A model generated the notes under the pieces. The model saw nothing but the letters and a program-made list of their open reading frames with translations, was not told the DNA's origin and searched no databases. A DNA stretch of 64,000 bases from JACVRW01 sp963808545. Its GTDB lineage: Bacteria; Actinomycetota; Thermoleophilia; Solirubrobacterales; Thermoleophilaceae. The DNA lies in the NCBI GenBank assembly GCA_963808545.1, contig CAWEGB010000007.1, forward strand, positions 434,001 to 498,000, in the 5' to 3' direction. The translations under genes were made by a program, and so were the position numbers. How positions within the stretch are numbered: the stretch's first letter is position 1; every line of letters begins with the position of its first letter. Positions 30,900-39,518 of the stretch are shown here, in pieces.

Positions 30900-31156
30900 G
30901 CGTCCCAGTCGCGGATCTCCCAGCCGGCGACGACCCCGTTGAGGACGAAGGGATCGCCGGCCACGAACTCCTCCGCGGCCTCCCTGCTCGTGAAGATCGA
31001 CATCGACCCCTGCTCCTGCGGGTCGCCGAACGGTCCCACCATGAGGAGGTCCCCCCGGGCCTGGAACTCGCCCAGGCGAGCGACGTGAGCCTCGTAGTGG
31101 GCGGGCGCCTTGGTGAGCACGTCCTCGGCCGATTCGTAGAAGAGCACGTACTTCAT
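30896..31156 (-). CDS. YciI-family protein
   Basis: An 86-residue ferredoxin-like fold. MKYVLFYESAEDVLTKAPAH, then HVARLGEFQARGDLLMVGPF and SMSIFTSREAAEEFVAGDPF are the YciI pattern, with the conserved His and Asp that suggest an active site (related to muconolactone isomerase-like proteins). Function unknown. It overlaps the SRPBCC gene by four bases (ATGA) as the last cistron of the broken-ArsR operon. Confidence 0.85.
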   Translation of the reverse strand: MKYVLFYESAEDVLTKAPAHYEAHVARLGEFQARGDLLMVGPFGDPQEQGSMSIFTSREAAEEFVAGDPFVLNGVVAGWEIRDWDA

Positions 31157-31632
31157 CGCCGCTCCCCCTGGGTGGTGGAGGCCGCGTGCTCGGCCAGCCA
31201 GCCCAGGATCTCCCGCCAGCCGGCCTCGTAGCCGCCGCTGGTGGCCGCCGCCTCGTCGCCGAGCGGTTCGAAGCCCGAATGCGAGAGCCGCACTCGCGTG
31301 CCCTCTGGAACCGGCTCGAAGGTCAGCTCGAGCTCCGTCTCCAGGTCGTCGGGCCACCCGACCTGAGTCCAGGTGAGGGCGAGCAGCCCGGGCGGCTCCC
31401 AGCGCGTCACCCGCCCGACCTCCATGCCCTCGCCGCTGTCCGGGTCGTACACCTCGATCCAGCGCCCGCCCACGCCCGGCTCGATCTTCAGGTACAGCCC
31501 GCGCTCGGGGTCGTTCCAATAGCGTGTGTGAGGTCGCCACCAGAGCGAGATCTCGTCGGTGAAGAGGTGAAAGGCGTCCTCGGGCGTGGCCTCCACCACG
31601 ACCTCCGCCCTGGCTGGGACCGGTACGGTCAC
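31153..31632 (-). CDS. SRPBCC/AHSA1-domain protein
   Basis: A 159-residue START-like domain. EVVVEATPEDAFHLFTDEIS near 10-29, then GGRWIEVYDPDSGEGMEVGR, WEPPGLLALTWTQV and FEPVPEGTRVRLSHSGFEPL are the standard AHSA1 pattern, forming a hydrophobic cavity. Such proteins are usually the second gene after an ArsR regulator. The same order is present here, although the regulator is broken. GTG start (TVPVPARAEV). Confidence 0.85.
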   Translation of the reverse strand: MTVPVPARAEVVVEATPEDAFHLFTDEISLWWRPHTRYWNDPERGLYLKIEPGVGGRWIEVYDPDSGEGMEVGRVTRWEPPGLLALTWTQVGWPDDLETELELTFEPVPEGTRVRLSHSGFEPLGDEAAATSGGYEAGWREILGWLAEHAASTTQGERR

Positions 31633-31639
31633 CGTGTGG

Positions 31640-31946
31640 CTCCTTTCGGGCCGCAGCGCGCAGCGCGACGTGATCCCTGAACGACTCGAGCTGGGACTGC
31701 CAGCTCCCGGCCAGCCCGTCGAGCCAGCGCGCCAGCTCGCTCAGGGGCTGCGGACGCAGCGCGTACAGCCGTACCCGCCCGTCCTCGGGGGGACGGCTCT
31801 CCTCCACCAGCCCGGCCTCGCGCAGAACGCGCAGGTGGCGACTGACCGCCGGTCCGGCGATCGGGAACTCGACGGTGGAGCTCCGTGAGCCGTGCGCGGG
31901 CCCTCGCCAACAGGGCGACGATGCGGCGCCGGGTGGGATCCGACTA
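31640..31946 (-). pseudogene. ArsR-family regulator, frameshifted and start-less
   Basis: One frame reads DPTRRRIVALLARARARLTEL from 31940 down; the next frame reads TVEFPIAGPAVSRHLRVLRE, AGLVEESRPPEDGRVRLYAL and RPQPLSELARWLDGLAGSW down to about 31640. Joined, they make a normal ArsR winged helix. They are offset by one base near 31876-31880 (an extra base in CTCCACCGTC), a TAG lies one codon before DPTRRR, and no start codon is available. The operon SRPBCC-YciI below may therefore be unregulated. A sequencing error could explain the frameshift but not the missing start. Confidence 0.7.
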
Positions 31947-31965
31947 AGGCGCTGACAGCGCGAGC

Positions 31966-32025
31966 CCAGATTGTTTATCAGTCAAGGATACTTATCATTT
32001 AAGTTAGATACTACCACCGAACTAC
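31966..32025. promoter_or_regulatory. AT-rich segment upstream of the ArsR remnant
   Basis: A sharp AT-rich patch in very GC-rich surroundings. On the minus strand GTATC recurs (GTATCTAACTT and AAGTATCC) around TTAAATGATAAG, with TTGACT just after. It is in the right place for the promoter and ArsR operator of the SRPBCC-YciI operon, now separated from it by the broken regulator. Confidence 0.4.
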
Positions 32026-32090
32026 AGCTGCACGATCCTACCCGTCCTCCGTTGGACGTAAGCCAGAGCTGGTGCGCCGCGGAGCGGCCG

Positions 32091-33359
32091 TCAGGCCTGG
32101 TCGGTCTGCCGCAGCAGCGCGCCCGTGGTCTGCTCGAGGATCCGGCGCCAGCCGGCCGAGCGCTCGCGCTCCTTCGCGAACTTCTTGACCACCTTGCGCA
32201 CCCGGGTGGCGGAGATCTCGATCCCGTGCTTGGCGCACACCGCCTTGATGTCGTCGTAGTCCGAGGCGAGGCGCAGCGTGACCGACTCGAAGCCGTGGCG
32301 GGCGATCTCCACGCGGCGGGTGAAGTTCAGGATGTTGGTCTCGAACATGAGCTCGTCGTTGGTGTCGGGCTCGATGAGGATGATGTCCACCCCGGGGTAG
32401 CGCTCCTTCCAGCGGGCCACCGCCTCGTGCAGGCGCTGGTGGGCGATCAGCTTGAAGGCCTGGTAGCCGATCTGCGGGAAGCCCATGTCCCGCACCCGCC
32501 GCACCCGGCTGCCCAGCATGGTGGGGATCACCTTCTGGAAGTCGTTCACGTACGGCACCAGCGGGTTGACCACGATCACGAACTTGGCGCCGGCCTCGAC
32601 CGCCACATCCACGTTGGTGGTGGAGCGCAGGCCGCCGTCCACGAGGTGGCGGCCCTTGATCTCCACCGGCTTGTAGACCATCGGCAGCGCGGTGGACGCC
32701 GCCACGGCGCGGGCGATCGGCACGTCGTCCCAGTCCGGCCCGCCGAGCACTATTCGCTCACAGGTGTCGAGATCGGTGGCCGGGAGGAAGAGATCGTTGT
32801 CGAGCAGGCGGAAGTCGTTGACCCGATCGGGATCGGAGAGCACCGCCTCGAGGTATTCCTGGATGCCGCTGCCGTCGTAGAGGCCGGAGGGCATCGACTC
32901 CGCCACGCCCACCGCCAGGTCGATCAGCGAGGTGCTGCTCAGCTGCGTCACGAAGTTCCGAGCCAGGCCGAGCATCCTGAGCGGGAGGAGCGCCGCGCTC
33001 TGGGCGAACTCGAGCGCGTTGGGGCGCATCAGCGTGCCCCGGTCGACGTCGCGGAAGGGCGTCGGCACCTGCTGGTTGACCACCCGCATCATCTCTTCCG
33101 GGGTGACCCCGTTGGCCGCCAGGGAGGCCACGAAGGAGCCCGCGCTGGTGCCGACGTAGACGTCGAACTGGTTGACCGTGCGGTTGACCGCCAGAAGGTC
33201 CAGGGCCCGGAGGGCGCCGATCTCGTAGACGCCACCGGTGAAGCCGCCGCCCCCCAGCACCAGCGCCGTGCGCGACCGCCGGGGCCGCCGCGAGCGCGGC
33301 TTCTGACGGCCCTGCTTGCTCTTTGCGGCCGGCTTCTGGAGCTTGACGACTTCTCCCAT
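32091..33359 (-). CDS. Patatin-like phospholipase
   Basis: A 422-residue protein. After a 30-residue basic N-terminus come the oxyanion loop LGGGGFTGGVYEIG near 35-48, the nucleophile GTSAGS with Ser72, and VDGGLRSTTNVD with the catalytic Asp of the Ser-Asp dyad. It should hydrolyse acyl esters of lipids inside the cell; no signal peptide. The frame is open to 33557, but ATG 33359 gives MGEVVKLQKPAAK and avoids running under the divergent dacB gene. The C-terminal third (WKERYPGVDIILIEPDTNDE) is also typical of bacterial patatins of this size. Confidence 0.88.
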   Translation of the reverse strand: MGEVVKLQKPAAKSKQGRQKPRSRRPRRSRTALVLGGGGFTGGVYEIGALRALDLLAVNRTVNQFDVYVGTSAGSFVASLAANGVTPEEMMRVVNQQVPTPFRDVDRGTLMRPNALEFAQSAALLPLRMLGLARNFVTQLSSTSLIDLAVGVAESMPSGLYDGSGIQEYLEAVLSDPDRVNDFRLLDNDLFLPATDLDTCERIVLGGPDWDDVPIARAVAASTALPMVYKPVEIKGRHLVDGGLRSTTNVDVAVEAGAKFVIVVNPLVPYVNDFQKVIPTMLGSRVRRVRDMGFPQIGYQAFKLIAHQRLHEAVARWKERYPGVDIILIEPDTNDELMFETNILNFTRRVEIARHGFESVTLRLASDYDDIKAVCAKHGIEISATRVRKVVKKFAKERERSAGWRRILEQTTGALLRQTDQA

Positions 33360-33428
33360 TCGACTCTCCAGTATGGCCGAGGCGGTGGCGGACCGCTCCG
33401 GAAGGGCCGCTAGCGTGTTCCGGGCTCC

Positions 33429-34664
33429 ATGCGCCGAATCGCCCTTCTCAGCGCCCTTGTGCTCGCCCTCGCGCCCGCCTCTGCGGCCGCCGACGAGGCC
33501 CTGGTCAAGCGCCTGACCCGCTTCATCGGCGCTGCCGGGTCCAGCTCCGGCGCCCACGTGGTGAACCTCGACAGCGGGGAGACCCTGTTCAGCTGGAATC
33601 AGAACCGCGCCCGGATCCTCGCCTCCAACACCAAGCTGTTCACCACCGCCGCGGCCCTGGCTCGCTTCGGGGCCGAGGGCACGCTCGGAACGGAGGTTCT
33701 GAGCTCGGGCACGCTCGGCGAGGACGGCGTGTTCAACGGCAGCCTCTACCTGCGCGGGGGCGGCGATCCCACCTTCGGCACCAAGAGCTTCGCCAAGCGC
33801 AGCTACGGCGGCGGGGCGAGCGTGGAGCGGCTGGCCACGCTGATCGAGCAGACCGGAATCGAGCGGATCAGCGGGCGCATCTACGGCGACGAATCTCAGT
33901 TCGACTCTCTGCGCGGCGGGCCCGAATCGCGCTTCGGGACCTCGGTCTGGGTGGGCCCGCTCAGCGCCCTGTCCTTCAACCGCGGTCTCGGCAACCCCGC
34001 GGGCAGCTCGTTCCAGGTCAATCCTCCCGCCTTCGCCGCCCTACAGCTGGACGCGGCGCTGGAGCGCCGCGGGATCAAGGTGAGGCTCCGGCCCCGTGCC
34101 GGCACGGCGCCGGCGGAGGGCGACGTGCTGGCGAGCGTGGACTCTCCGCCGATGGAGCGCCTGATCGAGCTGACCAACAAGCCGTCGGACAACTTCTTCG
34201 CCGAGATGCTGCTGAAGGACCTGGCTCTCCAGGCCGGTGGCAAGGGCACCACCCGAGCCGGCGCCAGGCTCGCCGCCGGCTACGCCCGCCGGCTTGGCTC
34301 GCGGGCCAGGCTGGTGGACGGCTCCGGCCTGTCGCGCGGCAACCGCGCCTCGCCGCGCGAGGTGGTGGACCTGCTGGCCGCGATGGACGAGCTCGACGAC
34401 GATGAGCACAACGACGAGTACGTCGACTCGCTCGCCATCGCCGGCCGCGACGGCACGCTGGCCACGCGCATGCGCCGAGGCCTCGCGCGCTACCGCTGTG
34501 TCGGCAAGACCGGCACGCTCTCGAACGTCAGCGCTCTGTCCGGCTACTGCGAGATCCGCTCGAGCGAGAAGATCGCCTTCTCGATCCTGATGAACAACGT
34601 CTATCCCGGCAGCGCCCGGGGCCTCCAGGACGCCATGGTGCAGGCGATCGCCACGGTCAGGTGA
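33429..34664 (+). CDS. dacB: D-alanyl-D-alanine carboxypeptidase/endopeptidase (PBP4 family, S13)
   Basis: A 411-residue exported protein with signal peptide at 1-22 (MRRIALLSALVLALAPASAA). Active-site motifs are SNTK at 66-69 (Ser66, Lys69), PSDNFFAE (the SxN element) and GKTGTLS (the KTG element). It trims or cleaves peptidoglycan peptides outside the membrane. Length is shorter than E. coli DacB (about 460) because the extra domains are compact. It converges on ligA, with the stop codons overlapping by eight bases. Confidence 0.88.
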   Translation: MRRIALLSALVLALAPASAAADEALVKRLTRFIGAAGSSSGAHVVNLDSGETLFSWNQNRARILASNTKLFTTAAALARFGAEGTLGTEVLSSGTLGEDGVFNGSLYLRGGGDPTFGTKSFAKRSYGGGASVERLATLIEQTGIERISGRIYGDESQFDSLRGGPESRFGTSVWVGPLSALSFNRGLGNPAGSSFQVNPPAFAALQLDAALERRGIKVRLRPRAGTAPAEGDVLASVDSPPMERLIELTNKPSDNFFAEMLLKDLALQAGGKGTTRAGARLAAGYARRLGSRARLVDGSGLSRGNRASPREVVDLLAAMDELDDDEHNDEYVDSLAIAGRDGTLATRMRRGLARYRCVGKTGTLSNVSALSGYCEIRSSEKIAFSILMNNVYPGSARGLQDAMVQAIATVR

Positions 34665-36660
34665 GCTCGAGCAGCCGCTCCTCGTCGATGATCTCGGTCC
34701 CGAGATCCTTGGCCTTGGCGTACTTGCTCCCGGGGTCCTCGCCGGCGAGCAGGTAGTCGGTCTTCTTCGACACCGATCCCGTGACCTTGCCGCCGGCGCT
34801 CTCGATTCGCCGGGTGGCCTCCTCACGGGAGAGGCTGGGCAGCGTGCCGGTGATCACCAGGGTCTTGCCCACCAGCGGTCCCTCGGCGGGGGGAGCCGGC
34901 CCCTCCTCCTCGAGCCGAAGGCCGTGCCCTCGCAGCTTGGCCACGAGCTCGCGCACGCGGTCCTCGGCGAGCGTGTCGTGCACGGTGGCGGCGAGCACCG
35001 GCCCCATGCCCTCGACCTCGGTGAGCTGCTCCGGCGACGCGTCGAGCAGAGCGTCCATCGAGCGCAGGTGGCGGGCCAGGTTGCGCGCGTTGACGTAGCC
35101 GATCCCAGGCAGCCCGAGCCCGTACAGCACGCGCTCGAAGGGCTGTTCGCGCGAGGCGTCGATGGCGGCGACGAGGTTGCCGGCGGAGATCTCGGCGAAT
35201 CGGTCGAGCTGAGTCAGGCGCTCGACCGTCAGGTCGTAGATGTCGGCGAAGCTCTCGATCAGCCCCTCGTCGAGGAAGCGGCGCACGTTCTCCTCGCCCA
35301 GGCCGTCGATGTCCATGGCCCCCACGAAGTGCTTGACCGCCTGGAAGACCTGACCCGGGCACGACGCGCGGTTGGGGCAGATGGTCCAGACGCCGCCCTC
35401 GGGCTTGACCGTTGGCGTGTCACAGGCCGGGCAGCGTGCCGGGGGCTCGGGCTGGCGACTCCGGCGCTTTCGCCGCTGAGCCTTGGAGGTGGGTGACACG
35501 ACCTGCGGGATCACGTCGCCCGCCCGCATCACGATCACCTCGTCGCCCTTGCGCACGTCCTTTCGCTTGAGGTCCTCCTCGTTGTGCAGCGTGGCCATCC
35601 CCACGGTCACACCGGACACCTGCACCGGCTCGAGCACCGCGAAGGGCACCATGTGGCCCGTCCGGCCCACGTTCCAGGCCACGTCGCGCAGGATGGTGGT
35701 GGCCGTGGTGGGAGCGAACTTCCAGGCGATCGCCCCTCGCGGCTCGCGACCCACCACCCCCAGCTGGCGTTGCAGGTCGAGGTCGTCGACCTTGACCACC
35801 ACGCCGTCGATCTCGAAGTCGAGCGTGTGGCGGCGCTCCTCCCAGCCGCGGCAGGCGCCCACCACCTCGTCGACCGTGTCGTGGACCTCCACCCCGTCGT
35901 TGACCCGGAAGCCGTGGTCGCGCAGCCACTCGAGCGAGTCGTGGTGCGAGTCGAACTCGAGGCCGTCGAGCGCGCCGATCCCGTAGCACCACATCGACAG
36001 CGGCCGTGAGGCCGCGAGCTGGGGATCGAGCTGGCGAATAGAGCCCGCCGCCGTGTTGCGCGGGTTGGCGTACGTGGGCTCGCCGTCGGCGGCCCGCTGC
36101 TCGTTGAGCCTGGCGAAGGCGGCCAGCGGCAGGTAGATCTCGCCCCGCACCTCGAGCAGCGGCGGCGCGCCCTCCACGCGGAGGGGGACCGCGCCGATCG
36201 TGCGGAGGTTCTGGGTCACGTCCTCGCCCACCTCTCCGTTGCCGCGGGTGGCGCCGCGCACCAGCAGCCCGTCCTCGTACACGAGCGAGATGGCCAGCCC
36301 GTCGATCTTGGGCTCGGTGACGAAGCGGACCTCGCCCATCTCCACGCCCTGGCGACCCAGGTAGCGCTCGCTGCGCACGACCCAGGCGGCGAGCTCCTCC
36401 TCGTTGCGCGCGTTGGCCAGCGAGAGCATCGGCTGCAGGTGCGGGATCTCGCGGAACTTGTCCAGCGGGGCGCCGCCCACCCGTTGTGTCGGCGAGTCGG
36501 GGGTGCGCAGCTCGGCGTGCTCGGCCTCCAGGTCGCGCAGCTCGTTGAGCAGCTTGTCGTACTCGACGTCCGTGATCTCGGGGTCGTCGAGGACGTAGTA
36601 GCGGTGGCCGTGGTACTCGAGCTGCTTACGCAGCTCCGCTGCCCGTTTCTCTGCGCTCAC
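34657..36660 (-). CDS. ligA: NAD-dependent DNA ligase
   Basis: A 667-residue ligase with all domains in order: domain Ia (HGHRYYVLDDPEITDVEYD), the adenylation motif EPKIDG with Lys118, OB fold, a four-Cys zinc finger (CPACDTPTVKP...CPNRASCPG near 405-430), helix-hairpin-helix repeats, and a BRCT domain at about 590-667 (PLVGKTLVITGTLPSLSREE). It seals nicks in replication and repair. The GTG start (SAEKRAAELRKQ) overlaps the surE stop by four bases; the longer open frame upstream is antisense noise. Order is truA-surE-ligA. Confidence 0.95.
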   Translation of the reverse strand: MSAEKRAAELRKQLEYHGHRYYVLDDPEITDVEYDKLLNELRDLEAEHAELRTPDSPTQRVGGAPLDKFREIPHLQPMLSLANARNEEELAAWVVRSERYLGRQGVEMGEVRFVTEPKIDGLAISLVYEDGLLVRGATRGNGEVGEDVTQNLRTIGAVPLRVEGAPPLLEVRGEIYLPLAAFARLNEQRAADGEPTYANPRNTAAGSIRQLDPQLAASRPLSMWCYGIGALDGLEFDSHHDSLEWLRDHGFRVNDGVEVHDTVDEVVGACRGWEERRHTLDFEIDGVVVKVDDLDLQRQLGVVGREPRGAIAWKFAPTTATTILRDVAWNVGRTGHMVPFAVLEPVQVSGVTVGMATLHNEEDLKRKDVRKGDEVIVMRAGDVIPQVVSPTSKAQRRKRRSRQPEPPARCPACDTPTVKPEGGVWTICPNRASCPGQVFQAVKHFVGAMDIDGLGEENVRRFLDEGLIESFADIYDLTVERLTQLDRFAEISAGNLVAAIDASREQPFERVLYGLGLPGIGYVNARNLARHLRSMDALLDASPEQLTEVEGMGPVLAATVHDTLAEDRVRELVAKLRGHGLRLEEEGPAPPAEGPLVGKTLVITGTLPSLSREEATRRIESAGGKVTGSVSKKTDYLLAGEDPGSKYAKAKDLGTEIIDEERLLELT

Positions 36661-37475
36661 GCCCGCCGGGCGGCCGGGCGCAGCAGCCCTTCGAGGTCGA
36701 AGCCGGCGAGCTGCTCGACCCCCGCCTGGTCGGTCAGGTCGAAGTGCAGCGGGGTGACCGCTATCTGCCCCTCGGCGATCGCCGCGAAGTCGGTGCCCTC
36801 CTCGTCGTGGTAGCTCGGCATCTCGCTGTAGATGCGATAGCGGCGCCGGCCGCCGTCCTCCTCGGTGAGCTCCATCTGGTCGCGATAGTCGCGCTTGCCC
36901 AGCCGGCACGCGCACACGCCCTTGGGCCGGCCGGTCGGAGCGTTGACGTTGAGCAGGGTGCCGTCGGGGATCGGCACGCCACCGAGCTGCTCGACCAGGC
37001 GGGCCACGAAGGCGGCCACGGGCTCGAAGTCCTCGCGCTGCCAGCGGGCGCCGGCCCGGAAGTCCATCTCACCGTGGTCGGCCTGCTGTGAGACGGCCAC
37101 GGCCGGTATGCCCAGCACCACGCCCTCAAGAGCCGCAGCCACCGTGCCCGAGTAGGTGATGTCGTCGCCGAGGTTGGCGCCGTGGTTGATGCCGGAGACG
37201 ATCAGTTCGGGGACGAACTCGATCAGCCCCAGCGCGGCGAAGCGAACGCAGTCCACGGGGGTGCCGTCGGTGGCGAACCCGGTGGTGCCGTCGCCGAACT
37301 CCACCTCCTCCACCCAGAGCGGGTGACGGATCGTGATGCTGCGTGCGGTGGCGCTGCGGTTGGAGTCCGGCGCGATCACCGCGAGCTCCAGTCCCGGGAC
37401 CTCCAGCAGGGCGTCGCGCATGACGTTCAGCCCGGTGGCGGTGATGCCGTCGTCGTTTACGAGTAGGACTTTCAA
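36657..37475 (-). CDS. surE: 5-prime/3-prime-nucleotidase SurE
   Basis: A 272-residue SurE phosphatase acting on nucleoside monophosphates. The N-terminal KVLLVNDDG gives the two metal-binding Asp (8 and 9); APDSNRSATARSIT, SGINHGANLGDDITYSGTVA and PAVAVSQ are the other motifs. The start is TTG at 37475, the only codon that places VLLVNDDG correctly. It overlaps ligA by four bases and lies 13 bases after truA on the same strand. Confidence 0.93.
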   Translation of the reverse strand: MKVLLVNDDGITATGLNVMRDALLEVPGLELAVIAPDSNRSATARSITIRHPLWVEEVEFGDGTTGFATDGTPVDCVRFAALGLIEFVPELIVSGINHGANLGDDITYSGTVAAALEGVVLGIPAVAVSQQADHGEMDFRAGARWQREDFEPVAAFVARLVEQLGGVPIPDGTLLNVNAPTGRPKGVCACRLGKRDYRDQMELTEEDGGRRRYRIYSEMPSYHDEEGTDFAAIAEGQIAVTPLHFDLTDQAGVEQLAGFDLEGLLRPAARRA

Positions 37476-37488
37476 GGCGGCTTCGAGA

Positions 37489-38199
37489 TTAGTGGTAACG
37501 CACTGACTCCAGGTAAAGCCCGTGGGCCGGTGCCGTGGCCCCCGCGGCGCGGCGTGGCTGTCCTTGAAGGAGTCGCTCGAAGTCCGCCGAGCTGACGCCT
37601 TCCAACATCGTTCCCACCAACACGCGGACCATGGAGCGCATGAACGTGTCCGCCTCGATCCGGAACGTGAGCAGGTCCTCGCCCTCCTCGGTCCATTCCG
37701 CCCGGAGCACGGTGCGCTCGAAGCGCTGGTGGTAGGTATCGGTGGGCGTGAACGCGGTGAAGTCGTGTGCGCCCTCGAGCACGGCGGCGCAGGCGTGGAG
37801 CTCGCTGCGGTCCAGCGGCTGGGGCCACCATAGTGCGCGGTCCCGCTCGAAGGGGCTGGGCGCCGACCGGGTGAGCACGCGGTAGCTGTAGCCGCGGCTG
37901 CGCGCGTCGCGGCGGGCGTCAAAGCCGTCGGGCGCCGGTTCGCTGGCCAGCACGGCGACGTCCTGGGGCAGCAGCGCGTTGAGGTTTCGGCGCGGCGCCG
38001 GGTCGCCCGGATGGCTGGCCACCTGCCCGCGCGCGTGGACACCGCGGTCGGTGCGGCCCGCCACGGTGAGCGTCACCGGCTCGGGCAGCAGCGTCCCGAG
38101 GGCCTCCTCGAGCACTCCCTGGACGGTCCGCCGCCCGGGCTGGAGGGCCCAGCCGGCGAAGTCCGTGCCGTCGTACTCGAGGAGAAGCCGCGCCGTCAG
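37489..38199 (-). CDS. truA: tRNA pseudouridine(38-40) synthase, CTG start
   Basis: A 236-residue TruA, which isomerises uridines in the anticodon stem-loop of many tRNAs. The catalytic Asp is in AGRTDRGVHARGQ; the N-terminal LLLEYDGTDFAGWALQPG and YSYRVLTR are conserved. The first ATG/GTG in frame (GTG 38115) would remove the YDGTxFxGW motif, and an in-frame TGA lies 13 codons upstream of the CTG at 38199 with no ATG, GTG or TTG between. CTG is thus the best start (MTARLLLEYDG). Usually truA follows rplQ; here it is 9 kb away. Confidence 0.88.
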   Translation of the reverse strand: MTARLLLEYDGTDFAGWALQPGRRTVQGVLEEALGTLLPEPVTLTVAGRTDRGVHARGQVASHPGDPAPRRNLNALLPQDVAVLASEPAPDGFDARRDARSRGYSYRVLTRSAPSPFERDRALWWPQPLDRSELHACAAVLEGAHDFTAFTPTDTYHQRFERTVLRAEWTEEGEDLLTFRIEADTFMRSMVRVLVGTMLEGVSSADFERLLQGQPRRAAGATAPAHGLYLESVRYH

Positions 38200-38212
38200 G
38201 GCCGGTGCCGTC

Positions 38213-39010
38213 CTAGCCGCGCCGGCGCGCGACGATCACGGCGTATTCGTGCTCGACCTCCGTGGGTCCCTCGCCGCCCCGGCGCCGCACCAGCTCGAGC
38301 AGCTCGGCGCGCATCGCCTCGTACTGATCGGGCGGGAGATTGCGGCGGGCGAGCGCCCAGTTGGGGGCGATCGCCTCGACCTCGCCCGCCAGCGCTTCGG
38401 CCGAATCGGCGCTCCAGGTGAGCGTGCGCGTGTCCACCTCCACACGCGCGGCCAGGCCCTCGAAGCGGCTCCTGGCCGTCTCCTCCACCGCCCACTCCTC
38501 CGGAACGGGCAGATCAGCCGCCGGCGGCTGATAGCGGCGCCCGAGCTGGAAGAGCTCCGAGGAGAAGCTGCCCGGCGTCCACGCGGTGAGGCCCACCGTG
38601 TTGCCCGGGCGGACCACCCGGAAGAGCTCCCGCGCCACCACCTCCGGACGGGGCGCGATCATTGCCCCGAACACCGAGCCCACGCAGTCGAAGCGCTCGG
38701 CCTCGAAGGGCAGCGCCTCCGCGTCACCGAGCACCCACTCGACGTCGTAGCCCTCGGCGGCCGAGCGCGCCCGGCCCAGCTCCACCATGTCGGGCGAGAA
38801 GTCGGACGCCACCACGCTCGCGCCCTCCGCCGCGCAGGCCAGCGCGAAGTTCCCGTCGCCGGCGCCGACGTCGAGGACCTCCTGCCCTGCGGAGACCGCG
38901 CACGCGTTGCACAGCTCGACGGCCGCGGGGCGGAGGATCTGCGACAGCCTCGAGTAGTCGCCCAGCCCCCACATGGCCCGCTGGCGGTCCTTGATCTCGT
39001 CGACTTCCAT
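38213..39010 (-). CDS. SAM-dependent methyltransferase (class I)
   Basis: A 265-residue enzyme. EVLDVGAGDGNFALACAAEG near 44-63 is motif I, VVASDFSPDMVELGRA supplies the ribose-binding acidic residue, GDAEALPFEAERFDCVGSVF is motif II/III. The C-terminal half carries helical substrate-binding sequence (GSFSSELFQLGRRYQPP). Probably a small-molecule or lipid methylase of the UbiE/Methyltransf_11 type; target unknown. It is directly upstream of truA on the same strand and divergent from the Rrf2 gene. Confidence 0.83.
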   Translation of the reverse strand: MEVDEIKDRQRAMWGLGDYSRLSQILRPAAVELCNACAVSAGQEVLDVGAGDGNFALACAAEGASVVASDFSPDMVELGRARSAAEGYDVEWVLGDAEALPFEAERFDCVGSVFGAMIAPRPEVVARELFRVVRPGNTVGLTAWTPGSFSSELFQLGRRYQPPAADLPVPEEWAVEETARSRFEGLAARVEVDTRTLTWSADSAEALAGEVEAIAPNWALARRNLPPDQYEAMRAELLELVRRRGGEGPTEVEHEYAVIVARRRG

Positions 39011-39037
39011 GTGGGCGGATCCTAAGGGCTGTTAACA

Positions 39038-39505
39038 ATGGGACCCGGAGTGCGCGTCTCGGCCAAAACCGACTACGGGGTGCGGGCCCTGCTCGAGCTC
39101 GCCGTGGCCGACAACGGCCCGGTCAAGGGCGAGCGCCTGGCCCAGTCGCAGGCGATCCCGCTGAAGTTCCTCGAGAACATCCTCACGGATCTGCGCCACG
39201 CCGGCATCGTGCGCGCCCAGCGCGGCGCGGAGGGCGGCTACTGGCTGGCCAAGCCCGCGGCGGAGGTCACGCTCGGAGCGGTGATCCGCGCGGTGGACGG
39301 ACCGCTGGCCAGCGTCCGCGGCGAGGCCCCCGAGGAGGTCGAGTACGAAGGCGCGGCGGAGAACCTGCAGGTGGTGTGGATCGCCCTGCGCGCGAGCATG
39401 CGCTCGGTGGTGGACGAGATCACCCTGGCCGACGTCGTGGCCGGCCGCATGCCGGCGAGGGTCAAGCGGCTGACCGAGTCGCCGGACGCCTGGGCGCGAC
39501 GGTAG
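39038..39505 (+). CDS. Rrf2-family regulator without Fe-S cysteines (CymR-like)
   Basis: A 155-residue winged helix. SAKTDYGVRALLELA near 8-22, RLAQSQAIPLKFLENILTDL (helices 2-3) and AGIVRAQRGAEGGYWLAKPA (wing) are the Rrf2 pattern. There is no Cys in the protein, so it cannot hold the cluster used by IscR or NsrR; CymR, the cysteine-metabolism regulator, is likewise cluster-free. It sits beside cysPTWA, the sulfate importer, and is its likely regulator (inference). AAGGG precedes ATG 39038; a GTG at 39050 is the alternative. A TGTTAACA palindrome abuts the start. Confidence 0.85.
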   Translation: MGPGVRVSAKTDYGVRALLELAVADNGPVKGERLAQSQAIPLKFLENILTDLRHAGIVRAQRGAEGGYWLAKPAAEVTLGAVIRAVDGPLASVRGEAPEEVEYEGAAENLQVVWIALRASMRSVVDEITLADVVAGRMPARVKRLTESPDAWARR

Positions 39506-39518
39506 GGCGGTCGGCGCC

